Source of the DNA: an uncultured bacterium
GTDB taxonomy: Bacteria; Bacteroidota; Bacteroidia; Bacteroidales; Rikenellaceae
Length of the DNA: 64,000 nucleotides
Direction: 5' to 3'
Assembly (NCBI GenBank): GCA_905214725.1
Contig: CAJMNH010000006.1
Location: 82,874 to 146,873 of the forward strand
Shown: one piece after another, positions 1 through 8,186 of the stretch
Position numbering within the stretch: position 1 is the stretch's first letter
Layout: each line of letters starts with the position of its first letter
Program-made: the position numbers and the translations under genes
Notes under the pieces: generated by a model
The model's input: the letters and a program-made list of their open reading frames with translations, nothing else
Database searches by the model: none
What the model was told of the DNA's origin: nothing

Positions 1-1
1 G

Positions 2-1246
2 CAGTTTTATCAGAAACTCTCGAAATCGCAGAAGCAGTACGACTTTACCCTTACCCGTCAGGCCAAGGAGACGAAGTTCCGTATGCTGGCCATCGGCGAT
101 CCGCAGGTGACCTCTACGTCGCAGGTCTATCGTTTCGAAACGGAGACCGTCGCCGACATCAAATCCTACGTCGCGGCGCAGACGGACAACCTGCCTACCT
201 ATGCCGTCACGCTGGGCGATATCGTGGGCAACAAGTGGGAACTTTATCCGAACATGGTCAAGGCGATGGCGCAGAGCAAGGTCTCCGTTCCCGTCTTCCA
301 GACCATCGGCAACCACGATCATGAATTTCCGCAGGTCACCGATGTCGCGGCGCAGCGTATTTACGAATCCTGCTTCGGACCGGTCAACTACTCTTTCACT
401 CGCGGCGACGTTCATTTCGTCTCGATGGACGACATTATCCACAAGGCCACGGCCAGCGATGCCTATACGAGCGGCTTTCTCGACTGGCAGTACGAGTGGT
501 TGAAACAGGATCTGAGCTACGTGCCCAAGTCGTGCGCTGTGGTGCTGTGCGTCCACATCCCATTCCGCGGCGGGTTCAACGGTACGGGCGAGACCCATTT
601 CAGCAAGGTATTGGAGTTGTTGGCGCAGTTCGATCGGGCATGGATTTTCTCGGCGCATACGCATAACAACAAGACGAATTACACGCACGCAGTAGGTTCG
701 AAAAAGATTCGCGAGTATATCCTCGGTACGTCGTGCGGTGCATGGTGGCACGGTACGGTCTGCACCGACGGTGCGCCCAACGGCTACGGCGTTTTCGAAT
801 ACGACGGAACGAAACTCACGAACATGATTTACAAACCGACGCGTTACGACGAAACCTTCCAGATTCGGCTTTACAACGGCGAGGATGTCTTTACGGGCGG
901 TACGGCCAAGTCGTGGAAATTCGATCTGCAATCGCCGAAAAACCGGCTGATGGCCAATATCTGGAATGCCGACGACACATGGACGTTCGAAGTCTATGAA
1001 AACGGCGTGAAGACGGCCGACAATCTGTCGGCGAAGTCGATGATCGATCCGTGGTCGTCAGCCTATTTCTGTGGTTTCTGCGGCTTGAAGGATACTTACG
1101 CCAGCAAGAACGACCATATTTATTACTATACCAAGAAAAATTCCGATGCTGCGGTGCGAGTGGTGGCCCGCGACAGTTACGGGAACGTTTTCGAACAGTC
1201 CGAGATAACGACGCCGCTCGAACCGGACTATCCCGATGCCTATTGA
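2..1246 (+). CDS. Calcineurin-like phosphoesterase, 5' end cut by window edge
   Basis: The reading frame is open to the left edge, so the first 27 visible codons precede the internal Met at 83 and the true start lies outside the window. This is a metallophosphoesterase with the metal-binding blocks in order: GDPQ, then LGD, GNHDH, a VHIP histidine and SAHTH (the usual GHTH with Ser-Ala). After the catalytic domain, about 170 residues form a C-terminal beta domain of the MetallophosC kind (WWHG, then CTDGAPNGYG). The same order recurs in the complete 647-residue protein at 30840-32783, so the missing part probably holds a signal peptide and a small N-terminal beta domain. Family enzymes hydrolyse phosphomonoesters or phosphodiesters outside the cytoplasm; the substrate is not known. 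A strong terminator follows, so it probably ends an upstream operon. Confidence 0.88.
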   Translation, partial: QFYQKLSKSQKQYDFTLTRQAKETKFRMLAIGDPQVTSTSQVYRFETETVADIKSYVAAQTDNLPTYAVTLGDIVGNKWELYPNMVKAMAQSKVSVPVFQTIGNHDHEFPQVTDVAAQRIYESCFGPVNYSFTRGDVHFVSMDDIIHKATASDAYTSGFLDWQYEWLKQDLSYVPKSCAVVLCVHIPFRGGFNGTGETHFSKVLELLAQFDRAWIFSAHTHNNKTNYTHAVGSKKIREYILGTSCGAWWHGTVCTDGAPNGYGVFEYDGTKLTNMIYKPTRYDETFQIRLYNGEDVFTGGTAKSWKFDLQSPKNRLMANIWNADDTWTFEVYENGVKTADNLSAKSMIDPWSSAYFCGFCGLKDTYASKNDHIYYYTKKNSDAAVRVVARDSYGNVFEQSEITTPLEPDYPDAY

Positions 1247-1282
1247 TCGATCGACGATCGATAGTATATAGTTCCGACGAAG

Positions 1283-1316
1283 GAGGCCCGGCAATCGCCG
1301 GGCCTCTGGCGTTTTT
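1283..1316 (+). terminator. Rho-independent terminator after the phosphoesterase
   Basis: A perfect 10-bp stem (GAGGCCCGGC with GCCGGGCCTC, loop AATC) is followed within five bases by a T run. It separates the phosphoesterase from the convergent GDPD gene. Confidence 0.8.
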
Positions 1317-1376
1317 GTCGCTGTTTGGATAGGGTCGATCCGGTTCCCGACGGCCTTTACCGGCGGCGAGAGCCGG

Positions 1377-2546
1377 CTACGGGTGAAATTCCACGACTTT
1401 CACCCGTAACTCTTTGATGGAGAGTCCGTCCGAGAGGGCCGTAATCCGCAGCGAAGGAATTGCGTCGTAAATCAGCACCTGATGTTCGATATGCCGCTCT
1501 TCGGGGGATTTTATCGTAAAGGTCTGACTGCCCAGTTCGATGCGGGCGTCGCCCGAAACATCCATCTCCAAGTAAATGCCGCCGAACGCGACTTCGGGCA
1601 GCGGGGCCTTCGATGTTGCGGTTTCGCCGCTTTGAAGCCGAATCTCTCCGCGATTGCGTTGTGCCGGACAATCGAAATCATCGATCCGAGCGCACTCCAG
1701 TACGATCTTCCCCTGTCTGTTGAAATCGGGCGCCAGAAAGTCGGTCGAAACGAAATCGATGTCGTGGCGGTTGATCCGGTCGAATTGCGCGAATTTGTCG
1801 GCGTGGGATTCCCGCATCAGTCCCGCCTCTTTCGACCGGTCGACCCAGTGGGTATAAGCCTCCTCATCGAAGCGGGTCGTGCTGACGGCCATGATGACGT
1901 TGCCCAGCGATTCGATTTTCTCGAAGGTGGTCTGGTAGAGAATGCCCATCAGCCGGACGTCGCGGATTCCGATCTCGCGGATAACGTCGTTCGCCCTGTT
2001 GTTGGAGGTGACGACGTAGTTGTCCCGTCCCAGCAGTTCGTCGGCTGCGGCGATGATGTCGCGGTAGTGGTCTCCCGTCGGATCGTAGAGTTTCGGTTCG
2101 ATGAAGGTGTAGAGTCCGTTTCGCTTGCATTCCGCGAGATATTCCCGCAGCGTGGGGATGCGCGTCCGGCGCGCGGGGTCCGAGGCTTTCAGAACATAGT
2201 CCGATCGCAGTTCCTGCAACGTTTTGTTCCGCACCGGAACCGGCTCGTTCAGCGGCGTTCCGTCGGCGCGCAGACAGGTTCGGTTCAGCGTGCTGTCGTG
2301 CATGACGACCAACTCCCCGTCGGCCGACAGCCGTACGTCGGTCTCGATGGCTCCGAACCCTGCGGACTTTGCCAGCCGGATGGCTTCCAGCGAATTTTCG
2401 CCGGCGACGGTGTAGCGCATGTTCACGCCGCGATGGGCAATGAAGATCCGTTTGCCGGTTCGCACCGAAGAGTCGGTCGGGAGCTGACAAAGAGCCGTCA
2501 TGTTCCACACGAGCGCGACGATAGAGAAAAAGAGCGTTTTTTTCAT
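1377..2546 (-). CDS. Secreted glycerophosphodiester phosphodiesterase with C-terminal beta domain
   Basis: GDPD-family TIM barrel that would release glycerol 3-phosphate from glycerophosphodiesters in the periplasm or outside the cell. A signal peptide covers about residues 1-21 (MKKTLFFSIVALVW, ending near ALCQ). The catalytic signature is intact: AHRG near residue 38, EN before the first helix, ETDVRLSADGELVVMHD with Glu, Asp and the second His, and EPKLY further on. Residues from about 300 form an extra beta-rich domain not needed for GDPD catalysis, perhaps a binding module. The gene is convergent with the phosphoesterase at 2-1246 and divergent from the sigma gene at 2777. A TATCTTTG -7 element sits upstream on the minus strand. 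Family call is secure; the natural substrate is unknown. Confidence 0.93.
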   Translation of the reverse strand: MKKTLFFSIVALVWNMTALCQLPTDSSVRTGKRIFIAHRGVNMRYTVAGENSLEAIRLAKSAGFGAIETDVRLSADGELVVMHDSTLNRTCLRADGTPLNEPVPVRNKTLQELRSDYVLKASDPARRTRIPTLREYLAECKRNGLYTFIEPKLYDPTGDHYRDIIAAADELLGRDNYVVTSNNRANDVIREIGIRDVRLMGILYQTTFEKIESLGNVIMAVSTTRFDEEAYTHWVDRSKEAGLMRESHADKFAQFDRINRHDIDFVSTDFLAPDFNRQGKIVLECARIDDFDCPAQRNRGEIRLQSGETATSKAPLPEVAFGGIYLEMDVSGDARIELGSQTFTIKSPEERHIEHQVLIYDAIPSLRITALSDGLSIKELRVKVVEFHP

Positions 2547-2584
2547 GGTCGGGGGATTTTATCGCCGATGGCGATTGCCGAAGA

Positions 2585-2592
2585 CAAAGATA
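2585..2592 (-). promoter_or_regulatory. Bacteroidetes -7 element for the GDPD gene
   Basis: Read on the minus strand this is TATCTTTG, a full match to TAnnTTTG, 38 nt upstream of the GDPD start. No convincing TTTG -33 box is present at the expected distance. Confidence 0.5.
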
Positions 2593-2628
2593 ACATAAAA
2601 ATAACACGGAGACAACACGGGGAGTATT

Positions 2629-2652
2629 CAGAGACAAATATATTTGTCTCTG
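2629..2652. repeat. Perfect 24-bp palindrome between divergent promoters
   Basis: Each half is CAGAGACAAATA followed by its exact reverse complement. It lies between the divergent GDPD and sigma genes, upstream of both -7 elements, the usual place for a dimeric operator. The AT core resembles the palindrome in the promoter-bearing repeats near 21000, 38640 and 49157, but the flanks differ. Confidence 0.6.
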
Positions 2653-2764
2653 CTGAAACGCAGGCTCTTCGGCGCCGGCATCGATTGCTGCGCAAGCGGC
2701 GGAAAACGGCTCTGCGTTCCTCGGGAGAATCCGAAGGGAACGTAACAACGAATGAAAAAAAAGT

Positions 2765-2772
2765 TATCTTTG
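2765..2772 (+). promoter_or_regulatory. -7 element abutting the sigma-factor start
   Basis: TATCTTTG ends four bases before the ATG at 2777. Transcription normally starts several bases after the -7 element in Bacteroidetes, so the mRNA would be leaderless or almost so. The -33 box is weak. Confidence 0.5.
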
Positions 2773-2776
2773 TGCT

Positions 2777-3346
2777 ATGGACGGGGTGAAAAATAGAGAT
2801 TCCGGCTTTTTTACTGTTCTCTTCGAGCAGTATAAGGAACCCTTTACGCGCTTTGCCAACTCCTTCGTGCGGGATCGTCTCGTCTCTGAAAATCTCTTTG
2901 TGGACGCGTTGGTCGATTACTGGCAGCGGCGCGACTCGCTGCCCGACGATACGAACGTCGCCGCCTATCTGCTTACTTCGGTGCGGAACAAGGCGCTCAA
3001 TCATTTGCGCCACCAGCGTATTCGCGAGAATGCGGCCGACGAACTGGTGCGCCGCGCCCGTCACGAACTGGATTTCCGCATCGCTTCGCTCGAAGATTTC
3101 ACCACGCAGTCGCTCTTCTCCTCCGAAATCCATGAAATCGTTCGGAAAACGCTCGCCGAAATGCCCGCTCAGACGCGCCGCATCTTCGAGATGAGCCGTT
3201 TCGAGAATCGGAAAAATGCCGAAATCGCCGAGCAGCTGAATATTTCGGTCAAGACCGTCGAGTTCCATATCGGAAAGGTTCTCAAGGTATTGCGTGTTCG
3301 GTTGAAGGACTATTTGCTCTTCTTTCTTGTCTTTGTTTTGCGTTGA
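2777..3346 (+). CDS. ECF RNA polymerase sigma factor, locus A
   Basis: A 189-residue extracytoplasmic-function sigma factor of the Bacteroidetes SusC-linked class. Region 2 spans about residues 12-80 (YKEPFTRFANSFV, then the AYLLTSVRNKALNHLR stretch). Region 4 spans about 120-175, with the helix-turn-helix EIAEQLNISVKTVEFHI. The C-terminus is unusually hydrophobic (YLLFFLVFVL), as in several Bacteroides homologues. It would direct RNA polymerase to the adjacent SusC1 operon once released by the FecR protein encoded next. The ATG sits four bases after a -7 box, so this start is preferred. Confidence 0.93.
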   Translation: MDGVKNRDSGFFTVLFEQYKEPFTRFANSFVRDRLVSENLFVDALVDYWQRRDSLPDDTNVAAYLLTSVRNKALNHLRHQRIRENAADELVRRARHELDFRIASLEDFTTQSLFSSEIHEIVRKTLAEMPAQTRRIFEMSRFENRKNAEIAEQLNISVKTVEFHIGKVLKVLRVRLKDYLLFFLVFVLR

Positions 3347-3440
3347 AGCGACTTTTCGTTAGGGTATTTCCCGTTGAATGTGTTATTAATATAAAAGCGC
3401 CCGTATCAGGATTGTGCCTGCGATTCGGGCGAAAGAAAAG

Positions 3441-4379
3441 ATGCATATGGAACGCGACCTGCTATACCGCTATTTCAACGGCGACACGACGTCCGACGAA
3501 GAACAGCGGATCATGGATTGGGCGGAGGCTTCGCCCCAAAACTACCGGGAATATCTCGAAGAACGGCGGCTGTGGTGCGCGCTGATGCTGCATGCCGAAC
3601 GGCAGCCTGCGCAGCGTCCCGCGCTGTTGCGGCGTCTGACGGCGTGGCGCGTGAACGGCGCGGCGGCCTGCATCCTGTTGCTGATCGGCGTTATGGGAAT
3701 CTTTTTCGCCGCTCGACCGCTTCTCGACGAACGGATGCAGCAGGTGGTCGTTCCCGCCGGACAGCGGGTCGAGTTGCAGCTCTCGGACGGTACCAAGGTG
3801 TGGCTCAATTCGAAGAGCCGGCTGGAGTATCCCGCTTCGTTCGGATGGGGTTCGCGTAAGGTGTCGCTCTCGGGCGAAGGCTATTTCGAAGTGACCCACG
3901 ACGCGCGCAAACCGTTTGTCGTACAGACCGAAGGATACGATGTGCGGGTGCTCGGCACGACCTTCAACGTTTATGCTTACGACAACGACCGGACCTTCGA
4001 GACGGCGCTGTTGGAGGGATCGGTCGAGATTTCGTCGCGCACCGACGCTTCGCAGCGGATCGTGCTGCAACCCAACGAGGCGGCCGTTATGGCCGCCGAC
4101 GGCCGTTTGACGCGAACGCGGCTGACCGATATGGGCCGTTTCCGCTGGACCGAAGGGCTGATCTGCCTCAACGACGTTCCCTTCGGCGAACTGCTCGAAC
4201 GTTTCAGCGACTATTTCGATATTCGCATCCTGTTGAAAAATCCGAAGTTGTACGACGTGCGCTGTACGGGAAAGTTCCGCCAGAGCGACGGCATCGACTA
4301 CTCGCTGCATGTGTTGCAGCGGTTCGTCAACTTCCGTTATACGCACGACGAGGAACGGCACACGATTGAAATCCGATAA
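3441..4379 (+). CDS. FecR-type anti-sigma factor, locus A
   Basis: Inner-membrane anti-sigma factor that holds the partner sigma and responds to the SusC1 N-terminal signalling domain. The cytoplasmic N-terminus (RYFNGDTTSDEEQRI) precedes one transmembrane helix (about residues 70-90, ACILLLIGVMGIFF). The periplasmic FecR domain follows (VPAGQRVELQLSDGTKVWLN, then GEGYFEV and VLGTTFNV), and then the DUF4974 domain (LNDVPFGELLERFSDYF). The frame extends to a GTG at 3414, but the ATG at 3441, preceded by GAAAGAAAAG, is preferred; 3447 is also possible. The order sigma, FecR, SusC matches trans-envelope signalling loci. Confidence 0.92.
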   Translation: MHMERDLLYRYFNGDTTSDEEQRIMDWAEASPQNYREYLEERRLWCALMLHAERQPAQRPALLRRLTAWRVNGAAACILLLIGVMGIFFAARPLLDERMQQVVVPAGQRVELQLSDGTKVWLNSKSRLEYPASFGWGSRKVSLSGEGYFEVTHDARKPFVVQTEGYDVRVLGTTFNVYAYDNDRTFETALLEGSVEISSRTDASQRIVLQPNEAAVMAADGRLTRTRLTDMGRFRWTEGLICLNDVPFGELLERFSDYFDIRILLKNPKLYDVRCTGKFRQSDGIDYSLHVLQRFVNFRYTHDEERHTIEIR

Positions 4380-4388
4380 ACAAAGACG

Positions 4389-4516
4389 GCCGAGCCTTGC
4401 CGGCTCGGCGGAAGCGAATGAATCCGATTTAGAAACCAACCTGAACTCCCGACAGCCTATGAAGTAGACCGATCCCGAACAAAAGAGACGGAGTGGTGCG
4501 CCAACACCGCTCCGTC
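4389..4516 (+). other. Two hairpins in the SusC1 leader
   Basis: The 196 nt between FecR and SusC1 hold an 8-bp perfect stem (4389-4396 with 4402-4409, GCCGAGCC and GGCTCGGC) and a 12-bp stem with one G-U pair (4487-4498 with 4505-4516, loop CGCCAA). Neither has a T run, so they are not canonical terminators. They could limit read-through from the sigma/FecR transcript or stabilise the SusC1 message. Confidence 0.45.
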
Positions 4517-4575
4517 CGGCAGATTAACACCTGCGACAAGATCTATCCAAGTATTAATCATTATTCTGCAAAAGT

Positions 4576-7500
4576 ATGAATAAAAACGTTAGTGTCGGCA
4601 TCCCGATGGAAAAAATATGCGGATGCCTGACCAAAATCCTGTGTACCTGCGCGGTTTTCGTACTGCTGACGGGTACGGCGTACGCCCAGAACGCTGCGGT
4701 GACGCTCGACAGGAAAAAGGCTCCCGTCAGGGAGATTCTCGACGATATCGAACGACAAACCGACTATCTGTTTGTCTACAACAGCGAACAGCTCGATTTC
4801 AACGTCTCCGTCACGGCGCGCAACGAATCCGTGCATACGGTGCTCCAGCGCATCTTCGCGGACACGCCGATCCGTTTCACGCTCGAGGGAAAGCACATCA
4901 TCCTGCGCAGGCAGACGGAAACCGCAGCGAGCGCTTCCGTACCCCCCCCCGCGAAGCAGACCGTAACGGGTACGGTGACCGATACGGCCGGTAACCCCAT
5001 CGTGGGCGCTACGGTGCTCGTAAAAGGCGGCACCGTCGGTACGACGACCGATATCGACGGGCGGTTTACCCTTACGGTTCCGGTGGGCAGTCTGCTCGAA
5101 GTGTCGTTTCTGGGTTATGCCAGGCAGGAGGCCGCCACGGCCGGCCGCACGTCGCTCGACATCCGTCTTAAAGAGGACGCCACGACGCTCGACGACGTGG
5201 TGGTCGTGGGCTACGGTACGATGAAGCGCCGCAACCTCGTTGGCGCCGTGGATCAGGTCGACAGTCGGGTGATCGGCGACCGCTCGAACGGCAATCTGGC
5301 GCGTTCGCTTCAAGGCGAATTGCCGGGTTTGAACATCTCCTTTACCGACAGCAAGCCGTCGCGTTCGGCGTCGTTCAATGTCCGGGGCGAAACCTCGATC
5401 GGTGCGGGCGGTAAGGCGCTGGTGCTCATCGACGGCGTGGAGGGCAGTATGGATGCGATCAACCCGCAGGACGTAGAGAGCGTCTCGGTACTTAAGGACG
5501 CCTCGTCGACGGCCGTATACGGCGCGCGCGGCGCCTTCGGCGTGGTGCTGATCACGACCAAGAACCCCAAGAAAGGGGCTCCCGAAATCAACTACAACGG
5601 TTCGGTCAGCTTCAACCGCCGCACGGTGATTCCAGACGTCATCACCGACGGTCTGACATGGGTCAACTGGTGGAAGGATTCGTACAACGGCTACTACAAC
5701 GGATCGAAATCCCTGCTCAGCCATATCGACAGTACGGTTCCCTATTCGGAGGCGATCTATCAGGAGTTGATCCGGCGGCAGGCCGATCCCTCGCTTTCGC
5801 GGACTACGACGCTGGAAGGGGATTCGATGTTCGGATGGGCCTATATGGAGTCGACCGACTGGCTGGATCTCTTCTATAAGGACTGGAATCTCTCGCACGA
5901 ACACAACCTCTCGATTTCGGGCGGAAACGAGAATGCCGATTACTATGTTTCGGGCCGTTTCTACGACATGGACGGCATCTACCGCGTCGGCGACGAATCC
6001 TACAAAAAATACGACTTGCGCGCGAAGGGATCGCTGAAGATCCGTCCGTGGTTCAAGGTGACGAACAACACCTCGCTGTCGATCATCGATCAGCACGAAC
6101 CGAAGCATTCGCGCAACAATTTTGCCGTGCAGAAGGCGATCAACCATGCCGCGATGCCGCTGTCGCCCGTGAAAAATCCCGACGGCTCGTGGACGACGGC
6201 CGCCGCCATCTCGGGTTACGCCGCCTTCTCGGAGGGCACCTCCTACCGCAACAACGACTACGTTTATTTCCGCAACAAACTGTCGGCCGACATCGACATC
6301 GTCAAGGACGTTCTGAAAGCGCAGGCCGACTACTCCTACAACTATACGACCCGCAAGCGGATCGATGTACAGAACCCGATCCGGTATTCGAAGAAGCCGG
6401 GCGTCTATCTGCTCGAATCGGAGTCGGCCGGCGCGTCGCTTTCGCAGGTGGACTACGATACGCGTTATCAGGCGGCCAACGCCTATCTGACCTACACGCC
6501 CCGTCTCGGCGCCGATCATGACCTTACGGTTCTGGCCGGTTGGAATATCGAGGATCAGGTCTACAAGACGCTCACCGTTTCGCGCACGGGTTTCGTTACG
6601 CCCAACAAACCCTCGTTCTCGCTGATGAACGGCGTAGCGGAAAATCCGACGGCCGGCGGCAACGCTTGGTCGTATGTCGGCGCCTTCTACCGTGTGAATT
6701 ACAGTTATAAGGGAAAGTATCTGGCCGAAGTCAGCGGCCGTTACGACGGATCGTCGAAGTTTCCGATCCACTCCAAATGGGGCTTCTTTCCCTCGGCATC
6801 GGTGGCATGGCGCATCTCCGACGAGCCGTGGATGGGGTGGTCGCGCCGGGCGCTCGACAATGCCAAAATCCGCCTCTCGGCCGGTTCGATGGGCAACGGC
6901 AACGTGAGCCCCTATTCGTATACGTCCGAAATGACGATCGCCACGGCCGACGATATCGTGCTGGGCGGATCATATCCCTCCTATACGTCGGTGGGCAGTA
7001 CGGTTCCCGTCTCGCTGACGTGGGAGAAATCCACGACCTACGACGTCGGCCTCGACCTCGATTTCCTGAACAACCGCCTTTCGTTCAGCGGCGATTACTA
7101 CCGTCGCTACACCACCGATATGTATACGGCCAGCGTCGCGCTTCCGGCCGTTTACGGAACCGGTTCGCCGAAGGGCAACAATGCCGAGATGAAAACCGAC
7201 GGCTGGGAGTTGTCGCTCGCGTGGCGCGATTCGTTCAAACTCGGCGGCAAGCCGTTCGATTACAGCATCAAAGCGATGGTGTGGGACAGCAAATCGGTCA
7301 TTACCAAATATGTCAATGATACCGGTTCGCTGGGAACCGTCAAAGGGTATATCGAAAACGGCGGTTCTCCCTCCTCCTACTATGTCGGCATGACGGTCGG
7401 CGAAATCTGGGGCTACACCGTGGCCGGCCTGTTCAGGGATCAGGCGGATATCGACTCTTCGGCCATTCACGACTTCGTTCAGGCTTCCGACAAGGTGACG

Positions 7501-8169
7501 CGTCCGGGGCAGGTCAAGATCGCCGATCTGGACGGCAACGGCTTCATCGACTCCGGCAATTTCGCCGTTCACGATCACGGCGATCTGCGCATCATCGGCA
7601 ATCAGTCGCCGCGTTATCGTTACGGGTTGAATCTCTCGGCGAGCTGGAACGGCATCGGTCTGTCGGTCTTCCTGCAAGGGGTCGGCAAGCGGGACTGGTA
7701 TCCCGGTTCCGACGCGGGCATGTTCTGGGGGAAATACGGCCGGCCGTTCTTCGCGCTCATACCGAGCATTCATAACTACACGGACGATATGTACAGCGCT
7801 GAGCGCAACAACTGGGATACGGCCTACTGGCCCCGTATGACGACCTACCAGTCGAACGCGACGAAAAACTGGACCCGTTTGTTGGAGATACCCAATACGC
7901 GCTACATCCAGAGTGCGGCCTATCTGCGCGTGAAGAACATCCAGTTGGACTATTCGTTCCCGAAGCACATCTGTTCGGCCATTCGGTTGCAGGGCCTGAA
8001 AATCTATGTGAACGCGGAAAATCTCTTCACCTTTACGCCGCTTCACAAGTACGCTCCCAACTTCGATCCCGAAGGTTTGGCCTACGACGCGGACTTCGCA
8101 TCCGCCGCGGACGGGTACACCTATCCGATCCTGAAGAGCATAACCGTCGGAGTCAACATAACATTCTAA
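4576..8169 (+). CDS. SusC/RagA-family TonB-dependent transporter with STN domain, locus A
   Basis: Outer-membrane active transporter of 1197 residues that pairs with the SusD next to it. A signal peptide lies near residues 11-37 (start at 4576, or Met 4606). The secretin/TonB N-terminal (STN) domain, about 40-100, contacts FecR. A carboxypeptidase-regulatory-like domain (VTGTVTDTAGNPIVGATVLV) occupies about 130-205. The TonB box is DDVVVVGYG, followed by the plug (NVRGETSIG, LIDGVEGSMDAINP, DVESVSVLKDASSTAVYGARGA in parts) and a 22-stranded barrel ending in aromatic ITF. The plug and barrel are closely similar to SusC2 at 12717. Nine C in a row (4942-4950) encode Pro-Pro-Pro between the STN and regulatory domains, a possible slippage site that is in frame here. 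Confidence 0.96.
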   Translation: MNKNVSVGIPMEKICGCLTKILCTCAVFVLLTGTAYAQNAAVTLDRKKAPVREILDDIERQTDYLFVYNSEQLDFNVSVTARNESVHTVLQRIFADTPIRFTLEGKHIILRRQTETAASASVPPPAKQTVTGTVTDTAGNPIVGATVLVKGGTVGTTTDIDGRFTLTVPVGSLLEVSFLGYARQEAATAGRTSLDIRLKEDATTLDDVVVVGYGTMKRRNLVGAVDQVDSRVIGDRSNGNLARSLQGELPGLNISFTDSKPSRSASFNVRGETSIGAGGKALVLIDGVEGSMDAINPQDVESVSVLKDASSTAVYGARGAFGVVLITTKNPKKGAPEINYNGSVSFNRRTVIPDVITDGLTWVNWWKDSYNGYYNGSKSLLSHIDSTVPYSEAIYQELIRRQADPSLSRTTTLEGDSMFGWAYMESTDWLDLFYKDWNLSHEHNLSISGGNENADYYVSGRFYDMDGIYRVGDESYKKYDLRAKGSLKIRPWFKVTNNTSLSIIDQHEPKHSRNNFAVQKAINHAAMPLSPVKNPDGSWTTAAAISGYAAFSEGTSYRNNDYVYFRNKLSADIDIVKDVLKAQADYSYNYTTRKRIDVQNPIRYSKKPGVYLLESESAGASLSQVDYDTRYQAANAYLTYTPRLGADHDLTVLAGWNIEDQVYKTLTVSRTGFVTPNKPSFSLMNGVAENPTAGGNAWSYVGAFYRVNYSYKGKYLAEVSGRYDGSSKFPIHSKWGFFPSASVAWRISDEPWMGWSRRALDNAKIRLSAGSMGNGNVSPYSYTSEMTIATADDIVLGGSYPSYTSVGSTVPVSLTWEKSTTYDVGLDLDFLNNRLSFSGDYYRRYTTDMYTASVALPAVYGTGSPKGNNAEMKTDGWELSLAWRDSFKLGGKPFDYSIKAMVWDSKSVITKYVNDTGSLGTVKGYIENGGSPSSYYVGMTVGEIWGYTVAGLFRDQADIDSSAIHDFVQASDKVTRPGQVKIADLDGNGFIDSGNFAVHDHGDLRIIGNQSPRYRYGLNLSASWNGIGLSVFLQGVGKRDWYPGSDAGMFWGKYGRPFFALIPSIHNYTDDMYSAERNNWDTAYWPRMTTYQSNATKNWTRLLEIPNTRYIQSAAYLRVKNIQLDYSFPKHICSAIRLQGLKIYVNAENLFTFTPLHKYAPNFDPEGLAYDADFASAADGYTYPILKSITVGVNITF
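4942..4950 (+). repeat. C9 homopolymer inside SusC1
   Basis: Nine consecutive C encode Pro-Pro-Pro at residues 123-125, between the STN and carboxypeptidase-like domains. Gain or loss of one C would truncate the transporter soon after. The gene is in frame at this length. Confidence 0.85.
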
Positions 8170-8186
8170 CGTAAGGAGGATATACA

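Noticed and set aside
1482..2789. A 435-codon plus-strand frame overlapping the GDPD gene
   Set aside because: It lies antisense to a gene with intact GDPD catalytic motifs and a signal peptide, runs into the sigma promoter region, and shows no motif of its own.
4561..6771. A 736-codon antisense frame within SusC1
   Set aside because: Low-complexity Arg/Val/Asp-rich translation with no motif; SusC1 is unambiguous on the plus strand.
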